From positions 620,001-684,000 of the forward strand of contig CAVYJW010000006.1 in NCBI GenBank assembly GCA_963768945.1: a stretch of 64,000 nt of DNA, in the 5' to 3' direction. Position 1 is the first letter of the stretch; each line of letters opens with the position of its first letter. A model generated the notes under the pieces. It made no database searches. It had not been told where the DNA came from and saw only the letters and a program-made list of their open reading frames with translations. This document shows, in pieces, positions 1 through 7,396 of the stretch. The position numbers and the translations under genes are program-made. This DNA comes from RYN-230 sp963768945 (lineage in GTDB: Bacteria > Actinomycetota > Actinomycetes > Streptosporangiales > Streptosporangiaceae).

Positions 1-319
1 CAAGGATGATGTCCTTGTCGTCCATGGCGTCTCGCGGGACCAGGTATTCGTTCAGCTGCTCCTCGAGCTTCACCCGGCGGCGGCCCAGGGCCTCGGCCTC
101 GGCCGCGAACGACGCGTCCTCCGGGGCGAGCTCGCGGGCGGTCGCCTCGTCGGCGGCCGCCTGCTGCCATTGGTGGTATGTCTCGACCACCGGGCTGATC
201 TCGCCGTAGCGGCGCGACAGCGCCCGGGCGCGGTCGGGGTCAGCGTGCACGGCTGAGTCGGCGAGGGTGCGCTCCAGGTCGGCGTGCTCCTCTGCCAGCT
301 CACCCAGCCGGTCGAACAC
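1..319 (-). CDS. prfA: Peptide chain release factor 1, N-terminal part (runs off the left edge)
   Basis: Release factor 1 terminates translation at UAA and UAG. Only the first 106 codons are present; the GGQ and PxT motifs lie outside. The visible protein starts VFDRLGELAEEHADLE, continues through an RRYGEISPVV segment and ends near LVPRDAMDDKDIIL, the usual alpha-helical N-terminal domain of actinobacterial PrfA. The GTG start at 319 is chosen because GGAGG lies six bases upstream and the homologous family begins with this FD/FE segment. It follows rpmE on the same strand, with a strong hairpin between them, so it may have its own promoter or depend on read-through. Identity is firm although the gene is partial. 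Confidence 0.9.
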   Translation of the reverse strand, partial: MFDRLGELAEEHADLERTLADSAVHADPDRARALSRRYGEISPVVETYHQWQQAAADEATARELAPEDASFAAEAEALGRRRVKLEEQLNEYLVPRDAMDDKDIIL

Positions 320-404
320 CGTTGTCCTCCTGCGGATTGCCCGTGAACCCCGGTGATCCGGCCAGAATCGCCGATCCCGGGACAATTTGAAGCTGAAAAT
401 TGAA

Positions 405-469
405 GATCACCGTGCCGCCGCATGGTCCCGGTCCCGAGAGACCGGCCATGCCCTCCCGGCACGGTGATC
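405..469 (-). terminator. Long hairpin followed by a U-rich stretch, probable rpmE terminator
   Basis: A perfect 13-bp inverted repeat (405-417 against 457-469) encloses a second stem, 421-433 against 440-450, with a two-base bulge. Read on the minus strand, the hairpin starts nine bases after the rpmE stop and is followed by TTCAATTTTCAGC. That is the layout of an intrinsic terminator. It could also act as a processing or attenuation structure in front of prfA. Confidence 0.7.
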
Positions 470-477
470 CGTGAACG

Positions 478-708
478 CTACTTGGAGCTCGAGCCCGTGG
501 TGGGCTGCTTGCCGAACCGGCGCTCGAACCGGGCCACACGGCCACCGGTGTCGAGGATCTTCTGCTTGCCCGTGTAGAACGGGTGGCAGCTCGAGCAGAT
601 GTCGGCGTGGATGGCGCCGTTCTTGGCCGTGCTGCGCGTGGTGAAGGTCTCCCCGCAGGTGCAGGTCACCTCGGTCACCACGTACTCCGGGTGAATACCA
701 GGCTTCAC
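478..708 (-). CDS. rpmE: 50S ribosomal protein L31, zinc-binding form
   Basis: This is bL31 of the large ribosomal subunit, 76 residues. A CxC pair (Cys16, Cys18) and a CxxC pair (Cys38, Cys41) form the zinc ribbon of the C+ form, followed by the family hallmark HPFYTGKQKILDTGGRVARF. The zinc-free paralogue RpmE2 lacks these cysteines. The GTG start at 708 has AGGAG eight bases upstream. The gene lies between rho and prfA, the standard actinobacterial order, and is followed by a strong terminator-like hairpin. Confidence 0.97.
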   Translation of the reverse strand: MKPGIHPEYVVTEVTCTCGETFTTRSTAKNGAIHADICSSCHPFYTGKQKILDTGGRVARFERRFGKQPTTGSSSK

Positions 709-895
709 TTTGTGTACTCCTGCCTATGTCGGTCGCCGGGTCGCCGGGCGGCTGATGCCGCCGCGGCGTGAACCGGTACCGCGCTGTCGTTGGCTACTAG
801 TGTGCCAGACCCTGCAACATGCCGAAGGGCCTGGTGATTCCCGTGCCCTGCTAACCCGGGGGCGACTCCCGGAGCCCCCCGCGCGTCGCCGGCCC

Positions 896-925
896 GGCGG
901 GGATACGCCTACGGCGCACCCCGCC
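896..925 (-). terminator. Nested hairpin after rho
   Basis: A 7-bp GC stem (896-902 with 919-925) encloses a 4-bp stem, CGCC-GTA-GGCG on the minus strand. It begins 12 bases downstream of the rho stop codon. There is no clear U tract, so it is either an actinobacterial I-shaped terminator or an RNA-stabilising structure. Confidence 0.5.
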
Positions 926-936
926 TCGCCAGCGAA

Positions 937-3105
937 TTACGAGCCGACCGTGGTCTTCTGGACGTGCAGCAGGAACTCCGCGTTGCTCTTGGTTTCCCGC
1001 ATCCGCTCCATCAGGACCTCGAGCGCCTGCTGCGGCTCCAGCGCGTGCAGCACGCGGCGGAGTTGCCAGACGATCTTCAGCTCCTCCGGCGTCATCAGGA
1101 TCTCCTCCTTGCGGGTGCCGGAGGCGTCCACGTCGATGGCCGGGAAGATCCGCTTGTCGGCGAGCTCGCGGCGCAGCCGCAGCTCCATGTTGCCGGTGCC
1201 CTTGAACTCCTCGAAGATGACCTCGTCCGCGCGGGATCCAGTCTCGATGAGGGCCGTGGCCAGGATGGTCAGCGAGCCACCGTGCTCGATGTTCCGGGCC
1301 GCACCGAAGAACCGCTTCGGCGGGTACAGCGCGGTGGAGTCAACACCACCGGACATGATCCGGCCGCTGGCCGGGGCGGCCAGGTTGTAGGCGCGGCCCA
1401 GCCGGGTGATGGAGTCCAGCAGCACGACCACGTCGTGGCCCATCTCGACGAGCCGCTTGGCCCGCTCGATGGCCAGCTCGGCGACCGTGGTGTGGTCCTC
1501 GGCCGGACGGTCGAAGGTGGAGTGGATCACCTCGCCCTTGACCGAGCGCTGCATGTCGGTAACTTCCTCAGGACGCTCGTCCACAAGGACGACCATGAGG
1601 TGGCACTCCGGGTTGTTCTTGGTGATCGCGTTGGCGATGGCCTGCAGGATCATCGTCTTGCCCGCCTTGGGCGGGGAGACGATGAGGCCGCGCTGGCCCT
1701 TGCCGATCGGGCTGACCAGGTCCATGATCCGGGTGGTCATCACCGTGGCGTCGGTCTCCAGCCGGAGCCGGTCCTGCGGGTAGAGCGGGACCAGCTTGGA
1801 GAAGTCCGGGCGGCCGCGGGACTGCTCCGGGTCCAGGCCGTTGATCTTGTCCAGCCGGACCAGCGCGTTGAACTTCTCCCGGCGCTCGCCGTCACGTGGC
1901 TGGCGGACCGCGCCCTCGATCACGTCTCCCTTGCGCAGGCCGTGCCTGCGGACCTGGGAGAGCGACACGTACACGTCGTTGGATCCGGGCAGGTACCCGG
2001 TGGTGCGGATGAACCCGTAGTTGTCGAGCACGTCGAGGATGCCGGCGATCGGGATGAGCACGTCATCCTCGCTCACCACGGGCTCCGGCTCCGGCCCGCT
2101 GCCCCGCTCGCGGCGGCGGTTCCGGTTGCGGAACCGGTCGCGGCTGCGGCGGCGGCCCGAGCCGTCGTCGTCGTCCCCGCCGCGGTCCATCGCCTGGCCG
2201 CCGCGCTGGCCGTCCCGGCCGTTGTCGCGCTGGCCGTTGTCGCGCTGGCCGTCCCGGCCTCCGTCGCGCTGGTTACCATCACGCTGGCTGTCCCGTTGCT
2301 CTCCCCCGTCGCGGGGGGAGCCGTCACGGGAGTCGTCACGCCGGCCGCGCTGGCGCCGCTCACCGCGGCGCTGCCCGTCCTGGCCGGGCTGGCCGTCGGC
2401 CCGCCCGGCGCTCTCGCCGGCCCCGTTGGCCGCCTGGCCCGCGTCCGCGGCGCCGGTGTCGGCCCCCGCGACGGACGGGGCGAAAGCAAGCTGGCCGTCG
2501 CCGCCGTTGGCCTGGGCACCCTGTCCGGGGGCGCCGGCCTGCGCCGTGTTGGCCTGCACTGCGTCGTTGGACCCGCCTCGCCGTGCTTCGCGCGTCGTGG
2601 TGGCTGCTTCCTCCGCCGGGCCTGATGACTGCGCGGCGTTGCCCAGAGCGGGCTGTATGTCTGACTCCATGGCGTCCTGCTCACGGTGGCGAGGCGCGCC
2701 GGCTCCCGCAGACGCGCCACGCTGGACTGAGTTGTCGAGTGCCCCACTCCCGTTGCCCGCCGGGGAGCCAGCCGGACGGCCACTGCCTCGAGCCGGGGCG
2801 GCCCCGCCGCCCTGCTTGCTCTGGATGGCCTCGATGAGCTGGCTCTTGCGCATCCGGCCCGTGCCGGTGATGCCCATCGACTGGGCGAGCCGCTGAAGGT
2901 CGGCCAGCAGCATGCCGGACAGCCCGGAACCGCCGCGGCGGGGGGGCTTGTCAGTCACCGTCTCACCGGCCGGGGCATCGGTGCCCGACGCGCTGCCGGC
3001 CGCACCCGCCGCAGGCGGGGACAGGCCAGGTCCCGCAGGCGTGTAGCCAGGGGACGCCTCAGGCACGCCTGAGGAGCCGGTGAAGAATTCGGTGGTGTCG
3101 CTCAC
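937..3105 (-). CDS. rho: Transcription termination factor Rho
   Basis: This hexameric RNA-dependent ATPase and helicase ends transcription at Rho-dependent sites. Residues about 55-100 form the SAP-like Rho N domain (SGLSGMLLADLQRLAQ). A very polar Gly/Arg/Asp/Asn/Gln insert follows, to about residue 340, with repeats such as GQRDNGQRDNGRDGQ. Next comes the cold-shock-like RNA-binding domain (ILDVLDNYGFIRTTGYLPG), then the RecA-like core with P-loop PPKAGKT at 478-484 and Walker B VVVLLDSITRLGRAYN. At 722 residues it is far longer than E. coli Rho (419), because of the insert typical of high-GC actinobacteria. The GTG start at 3105 has GGAAGG upstream. It is monocistronic or co-transcribed with rpmE. 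Confidence 0.97.
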   Translation of the reverse strand: MSDTTEFFTGSSGVPEASPGYTPAGPGLSPPAAGAAGSASGTDAPAGETVTDKPPRRGGSGLSGMLLADLQRLAQSMGITGTGRMRKSQLIEAIQSKQGGGAAPARGSGRPAGSPAGNGSGALDNSVQRGASAGAGAPRHREQDAMESDIQPALGNAAQSSGPAEEAATTTREARRGGSNDAVQANTAQAGAPGQGAQANGGDGQLAFAPSVAGADTGAADAGQAANGAGESAGRADGQPGQDGQRRGERRQRGRRDDSRDGSPRDGGEQRDSQRDGNQRDGGRDGQRDNGQRDNGRDGQRGGQAMDRGGDDDDGSGRRRSRDRFRNRNRRRERGSGPEPEPVVSEDDVLIPIAGILDVLDNYGFIRTTGYLPGSNDVYVSLSQVRRHGLRKGDVIEGAVRQPRDGERREKFNALVRLDKINGLDPEQSRGRPDFSKLVPLYPQDRLRLETDATVMTTRIMDLVSPIGKGQRGLIVSPPKAGKTMILQAIANAITKNNPECHLMVVLVDERPEEVTDMQRSVKGEVIHSTFDRPAEDHTTVAELAIERAKRLVEMGHDVVVLLDSITRLGRAYNLAAPASGRIMSGGVDSTALYPPKRFFGAARNIEHGGSLTILATALIETGSRADEVIFEEFKGTGNMELRLRRELADKRIFPAIDVDASGTRKEEILMTPEELKIVWQLRRVLHALEPQQALEVLMERMRETKSNAEFLLHVQKTTVGS

Positions 3106-3728
3106 GAGGGGTCCTTCCCAGGGAGCGGGCGTCGGCCGCGCACACGGCCGTTCGACCCGGTGTCACGGCCCGGCGAAATCAGCCGGACCAGGTACTGCCT
3201 TTTCTGTCGTGCCTTAACCGTCGAGGTCCGCGCGTCCGCCCGACCCTCGTTCCAGGACCCGGTCCCGGGGGGAGACCACAGGATTAACCCGGATTCCATG
3301 CCCGGAACTGGGGTTTCGGAACGAGCCCAGACGGCTGGGGTAGCGCGCCTCGACCTCCCGTCCGCTTCCGGTTCACCCCGACCGCCCCGCGTTTCGTGTA
3401 TGCGGAGGGGAGATGGTGACCCGGAGAGTTGACGGAGCGTCACTGACCCCGCCCGGCGGTCAAGCCGGTCACGAAGCAAGTGACGGGCGAGCACCTGGCC
3501 CCATGATGGGGTATCTGGTGCAGCACCCACCTTAACACTAGGAGAGCCCACAGCATTCCCTCGGCACCGGTCCGTGTGTCGTGGATGACCCTGACCAGTC
3601 TTGCGGCGTCTCCGCGCGACCCTTCCAGGCAGCCAGGCCGGGCGTCCAGGAGGTCCGTGTCTAGGAGGTCCGTGTCCGGGAACTGTATCCAGGAACACTT
3701 GATCGCAGACACTGCGTCCGGGTACGCC
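3106..3728. other. Non-coding stretch between rho and thrB (623 bp)
   Basis: No reading frame here looks like protein. The stretch must hold the rho promoter and 5' leader, since rho reads leftward from 3105. A 15-bp tandem duplication lies at 3648-3677. A weak -10-like TAGTGT on the minus strand near 3536-3541 is the only promoter hint. A long rho leader is common because rho is autoregulated, but no regulatory element can be identified by eye. Confidence 0.5.
3648..3677. repeat. 15-bp tandem repeat, two copies
   Basis: Units 3648-3662 and 3663-3677 read AGGAGGTCCGTGTCT and AGGAGGTCCGTGTCC, differing only at the last base. Confidence 0.9.
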
Positions 3729-4790
3729 TCACCGCGCGCTGTCTCTGGGGCGTTCGCCTGGCACGGCGGTCTGGAGGGTTGCGCCTTGCCGGTCGATGGC
3801 CAGGGGAGTTATACGCCAGGGGATACCCGTTTCCGCAGCGATTGAATCCACCAGGTCAGGGCCGCCGGGTGCGCCCGCCACGGTAAACGCGAGCACGGAA
3901 GGCCCGGCACCGGAGATCACCGCGGCTACCCCGGCCGCGCGGAGCCGGCCGAGCAGGTCGGCGGTCCGGGGCATGACCCGGGCCCGGTAGGGCTGGTGCA
4001 GGAAATCCTGGGTCGCGTCGAACAGCACCTCCGGGACCCGGGTCAGCGCGGCCACCAGCAGCGCGGCACGGGCGGCGTTGGCAGCCGCGTCCCGATGCGG
4101 CACCGCGGCCGGCAGGACGCCGCGCGCCGTCTGCGTGGCCAGGCTTTCTTCCGCAACGAAAACCACCGGCCGGATCTCCTCCAGCACCGGCAGGCGGACC
4201 ACGCGGGGACCAGGCGGCGCCGCCGGGCGCGAGCCGTCGGCCGCGCTGGCGGGTTGCGGGGTCCCGGGTTGCCGGGTCCCGGGTTGCGGGGTCCCGGGCT
4301 CGGGGGTTCCACATTCCGGGGTCCAGGAGATGGTCAGCCCGCCGTGCAGGCACGCGGCGACGTTGTCCGCATGTCCTTCGAGGCTGGCGGCGAGGGCGAG
4401 CAGGGCGTCGTCCGGGAGCAGGGCGGCCCCGTCCCGGGCGAGCCCGCGGGCGGCCAGGATGCCGGTCACGATGGCGGCGGCCGATGAGCCGAGCCCGCGC
4501 CCGTGCGGGATCGCGTTAAGGCCGCGCAGGCCAAGGCCAGGGGGGTGCCCGCCGATCACGTCGAACGTGGCCCGCATGGCCCGCACCACGAGGTGGGCCT
4601 CGCCCGCGGCAGTGGTCTCGCTGCCTTCCCCGGACACCTCGATGTCCAGTCCGCCGCTGGTCACCCGGGCCACGGCCACGTCGTACAGCGACAGCGCGAG
4701 GCCGAGCGCGTCGTAGCCGGGGCCGAGGTTGGCGCTGCTGGCCGGGGCCCGGACCACGACAGGCTTGTCCCGCCACCGGGATCCGCTCAC
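3729..4790 (-). CDS. thrB: Homoserine kinase
   Basis: It phosphorylates homoserine with ATP, giving the substrate of threonine synthase. It is a GHMP-fold kinase of 353 residues. The N-terminal PASSANLGPGYDALGLAL motif and the ATP-binding loop HGRGLGSSA (residues 97-105) are both clear. A low-complexity insert of PGTPQ/PGTRQ-type units, encoded by a 15-bp tandem repeat at 4251-4310, sits in the middle and is unlikely to belong to the fold. The GTG start at 4790 has GGAG eight bases upstream. It is the last gene of hom-thrC-thrB; a 35-codon reading frame separates it from thrC and overlaps its start codon. Confidence 0.95.
   Translation of the reverse strand: MSGSRWRDKPVVVRAPASSANLGPGYDALGLALSLYDVAVARVTSGGLDIEVSGEGSETTAAGEAHLVVRAMRATFDVIGGHPPGLGLRGLNAIPHGRGLGSSAAAIVTGILAARGLARDGAALLPDDALLALAASLEGHADNVAACLHGGLTISWTPECGTPEPGTPQPGTRQPGTPQPASAADGSRPAAPPGPRVVRLPVLEEIRPVVFVAEESLATQTARGVLPAAVPHRDAAANAARAALLVAALTRVPEVLFDATQDFLHQPYRARVMPRTADLLGRLRAAGVAAVISGAGPSVLAFTVAGAPGGPDLVDSIAAETGIPWRITPLAIDRQGATLQTAVPGERPRDSAR
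4251..4310. repeat. 15-bp tandem repeat inside thrB, about four copies
   Basis: Units at 4251, 4266, 4281 and 4296 follow the pattern GGGTTGCGGGGTCCC with few changes. In thrB they encode Pro/Gly/Thr/Gln five-residue repeats, so copy-number change would not shift the frame. Confidence 0.9.
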
Positions 4791-4908
4791 GGTGTCTCCT
4801 CAGGAGTTCGCGCCGTCCGGCCAACAAAACCCCACCGGCCACTCGCCCGAACCCGACGGCCCAGGCTCGCTAGCCGGTACCGGACGGCGCTCACGGTGTC
4901 TCCTCAGG
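4785..4908. repeat. Duplicated translation-initiation segment between thrC and thrB
   Basis: The same 20 bases occur at 4785-4804 and 4889-4908, 104 bp apart. On the minus strand each copy contains TGA, GGAGACACC and then GTGAGC. The right copy holds the thrC stop codon followed by a ribosome-binding site and a GTG; the left copy holds the true thrB site and start. Confidence 0.9.
4787..4894 (-). CDS. Possible 35-residue small protein between thrC and thrB
   Basis: Starting from the duplicated GTG at 4894, with GGAG eight bases before it, an uninterrupted frame of 35 codons runs to a TGA at 4789-4787. That stop overlaps the thrB start as GTGA. The protein begins VSAVRYRLASLGRRVRASG and ends GRTARTPEETP; it is Arg-rich and resembles no family I know. 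Two origins fit: a tandem duplication of the thrB start that now couples translation of thrC to thrB through a short frame, or an accident with no product. The initiation site is as good as the one for thrB. Confidence 0.4.
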   Translation of the reverse strand: MSAVRYRLASLGRRVRASGRWGFVGRTARTPEETP

Positions 4909-5995
4909 CCAGGCCGAGGGCGGTGGCCGCGGCCACGGCGTCCGCGGGCACAGTGATCGGGGCGGGCGCGGCCGACACCGCCCAGTCCGGGTCTTTGAGG
5001 CCGTTGCCGGTCACCGTGCACACCACCCGCGAACCCGGCGCGACCTGTCCCTGTTCACGGGCCTGGAGCAGACCGGCCACCCCCGCAGCCGAGGCCAGCT
5101 CGCCGAACACCGCCTCCTTGGCCGCGAGAAGCCGGTACGCCGCGAAGATCTGCCGGTCGGTGACCGAGTCGATCAGGCCGCCGGACGCGTCCCTGGCGGC
5201 CTCGGCCAGCCCCCAGGAGGCCGGGTTGCCGATCCGGATCGCGGTCGCGATGGTCTGCGGGGCGCGGACCGGCTCGCCGCGGACGATGGGCGCGGCGCCG
5301 CTGGCCTGGAAACCGAGCATGCGGGGGGTCTTGCTGGCCCGTCCGGCCGCGGCGTACTGGGTGTAGCCCATCCAGTAGGCGGAGATGTTGCCCGCGTTGC
5401 CGACCGGCAGGCAGTGCACGTCGGGAGCGTCGCCGAGCGCGTCCACGATCTCGAACGCCGCGCTCTTCTGGCCTTCCAGCCGGTCCGCGTTGACCGAGTT
5501 GACCAACGCGACCGGGTATTCGGCGGACAGCTTCCTGGCCAGATCGAGGCAGTCGTCGAAGTTGCCGTCCACCTGGAGCAGCTTGGCCCCGTGCACCAGG
5601 GCCTGGGCGAGCTTGCCGAGCGCGATCTTGCCGCGGGGTACCAGGACCGCACAGGAAAGCCCGGCACGGGCCGCGTACGCGGCGGCGCTGGCGCTGGTGT
5701 TGCCGGTGGAGGCGCAGATCACCGCCGTCGCGCCGCGGCTGACGGCCATGCTGACTGCCATCGTCATGCCCCGGTCCTTGAAGGAGCCGGTCGGGTTGGC
5801 CCCCTCGACCTTGAGGTACACCTCGCAGCCGGTCCGCTCGGAGAGCACGGGGGCGGGCAGCAGCGGGGTGGCCCCCTCGCCCAGCGTGATGACCGGACTG
5901 GTACCGGGTAGCGGCGGAAGCCACTCCCGGTACTGCTCGATCACGCCGCGCCAGGGCACGTACCCTGCCGCCGCGCAGGTCACATCCCCAGTCAT
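4904..5995 (-). CDS. thrC: Threonine synthase
   Basis: This PLP enzyme converts O-phosphohomoserine to threonine. It is 363 residues from ATG 5995, which overlaps the hom stop codon as ATGA; the longer upstream frame is rejected for that reason. The pyridoxal-phosphate lysine is Lys73 in GANPTGSFKDRGM, and the phosphate-binding glycine loop (PVGNAGNISAY) is present. It belongs to the short, bacterial class of threonine synthases. It lies in the operon hom-thrC-thrB and is translationally coupled to hom. After its stop comes the duplicated start segment leading to thrB. Confidence 0.96.
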   Translation of the reverse strand: MTGDVTCAAAGYVPWRGVIEQYREWLPPLPGTSPVITLGEGATPLLPAPVLSERTGCEVYLKVEGANPTGSFKDRGMTMAVSMAVSRGATAVICASTGNTSASAAAYAARAGLSCAVLVPRGKIALGKLAQALVHGAKLLQVDGNFDDCLDLARKLSAEYPVALVNSVNADRLEGQKSAAFEIVDALGDAPDVHCLPVGNAGNISAYWMGYTQYAAAGRASKTPRMLGFQASGAAPIVRGEPVRAPQTIATAIRIGNPASWGLAEAARDASGGLIDSVTDRQIFAAYRLLAAKEAVFGELASAAGVAGLLQAREQGQVAPGSRVVCTVTGNGLKDPDWAVSAAPAPITVPADAVAAATALGLA

Positions 5996-7281
5996 TCGTC
6001 CCCCTCGCCTTCTACCCGCATCACGCTGGCCACGGCCCGTACGGCGTCCATCGTCTCCAGTTCGGTGACGCAACGCGAGAGCGCGGCGTCCGGGGCGGCA
6101 TGGGTCACGATGACCAGCTGGGCGTCCTCGCCGCGGCCCTCCTGGCGCACAGCCTTGATGGACACCTCGTGCCGGGCGTAGGTCTCTGCGACGGCGGCCA
6201 GCACGCCGGGCCGGTCCGCGACGTCCAGGGCGACGTGGTAGCGCGTCCGCGCCTCGCCCATGGGCAGGGCAGGCAGCTGGGCATAGGTTGACGCGTCGGG
6301 GCCGCGGGTCCCGGCGATCAGGTTGCGGGCCACGGCCACCACGTCACCGAGCACCGCGCTGGCGGTCGGCACTCCCCCGGCGCCGGCCCCGTAGAACATC
6401 AGGCGGCCAGCCGCCTCCGCCTCCACGAATACCGCGTTGTACGCCTCGCGCACGCCGGCCAGCGGGTGGGTGCGCGGGATCATCGCCGGGTGAGCCCGGA
6501 CTGAGACGCCGCCGTCCCGGCGCTCGCAGATCGCCAGCAGCTTGACCACGTGCCCCAGCTCCCGGGCGCTCGCGATGTCCGCGGCGGTGACACCGGTGAT
6601 GCCCTCCCGGTACACGTCGGCCGCGGTGACCCCGGTGTGGAAGGCCAGCCCGGCCAGGATCGCCGCCTTCGCCGCGGCGTCGAAGCCCTCGATGTCGGCG
6701 GTGGGATCGGGCTCGGCGTAGCCGAGCGCCTGGGCCTCCTCCAGCGCGTCCGCGAACCCGGCACCCGAGGTGTCCATCCGGTCCAGGATGTAGTTGGTGG
6801 TGCCGTTGACGATGCCCAGGACGCGGTGCACCGTGTCCCCGGCCAGTGACTCCCGCAACGGCCGCAGCAGCGGGATGGCCCCGGCCACGGCGGCCTCGTA
6901 GTAGAGGTCGGCCCCGTTTTCCCGTGCCGCATCGTGCAGGGTGGCACCATCCTCGGCGAGCAGCGCCTTGTTGGCCGAGACCACGGACTTGCCTGACTTC
7001 ATCGCGGCGAGCAGAAGCGAGCGGACCGGCTCGATACCGCCGATCACCTCGATCACGATGTCCACGTCAGGCCGGGTGACCAGTTCCATGGAGTCGGCGG
7101 TGAGCAGCGCGGGATCGACCGCCACGGAGCGGGCGCGGCCCGGCCGCCGCACCGCGACCCCGGTCACCTCCAGCCGGGCGCCGATACGCGCGGCCAGGTC
7201 GGCGGACTGCTGCGTGAGCAGGCGGTAGACCTCCGAACCCACGGTTCCGCAGCCCAGCAACGCCACTTTCAACGTCCGCAC
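5992..7281 (-). CDS. hom: Homoserine dehydrogenase
   Basis: It reduces aspartate semialdehyde to homoserine, the branch point for threonine and methionine. The 429-residue protein starts MRTLKVALLGCGTVGSEVYR, a Rossmann nucleotide-binding loop, then the catalytic domain with GIVNGTTNYIL. It ends with an ACT domain from about residue 350 (ALDVADRPGVLAAVAETY), the usual site of threonine feedback inhibition. The GTG start is at 7281. The stop overlaps thrC as ATGA. lysA lies 115 bp upstream on the same strand, so aspartate-family synthesis is probably one transcription unit. Confidence 0.96.
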   Translation of the reverse strand: MRTLKVALLGCGTVGSEVYRLLTQQSADLAARIGARLEVTGVAVRRPGRARSVAVDPALLTADSMELVTRPDVDIVIEVIGGIEPVRSLLLAAMKSGKSVVSANKALLAEDGATLHDAARENGADLYYEAAVAGAIPLLRPLRESLAGDTVHRVLGIVNGTTNYILDRMDTSGAGFADALEEAQALGYAEPDPTADIEGFDAAAKAAILAGLAFHTGVTAADVYREGITGVTAADIASARELGHVVKLLAICERRDGGVSVRAHPAMIPRTHPLAGVREAYNAVFVEAEAAGRLMFYGAGAGGVPTASAVLGDVVAVARNLIAGTRGPDASTYAQLPALPMGEARTRYHVALDVADRPGVLAAVAETYARHEVSIKAVRQEGRGEDAQLVIVTHAAPDAALSRCVTELETMDAVRAVASVMRVEGEGDE

Positions 7282-7320
7282 TACGGCATCACCCTGGGTC
7301 TCGTCGTCCGGTGCCGGCTG

Positions 7321-7365
7321 ATGCGCCGCTGGCTCTTCCGCTGCTGGCTCATGCGCCGCTGGCTC
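7321..7365. repeat. Direct repeat between lysA and hom
   Basis: ATGCGCCGCTGGCTC occurs at 7321-7335 and 7351-7365, with a related GCTGGCTC between the copies, in the 115-bp spacer between lysA and hom. Confidence 0.8.
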
Positions 7366-7396
7366 ATCTGGTGGTGGCTAATCTATGGCCGGGTCC

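Noticed and set aside
2210..2300. Short repeats in rho that look like a CRISPR array
   Set aside because: They are codon-level repeats of an RDGQRDN-type protein segment, with no regular spacers.
964..2625. 553-codon frame antisense to rho
   Set aside because: Rho is certain on the other strand; this frame gives Val/Ala/Leu-rich repeats that are the reverse of the Rho insert.
3102..3698. 198-codon frame upstream of rho
   Set aside because: Arg/Pro-rich low-complexity translation, no ribosome-binding site, and it overlaps the expected rho promoter and leader.
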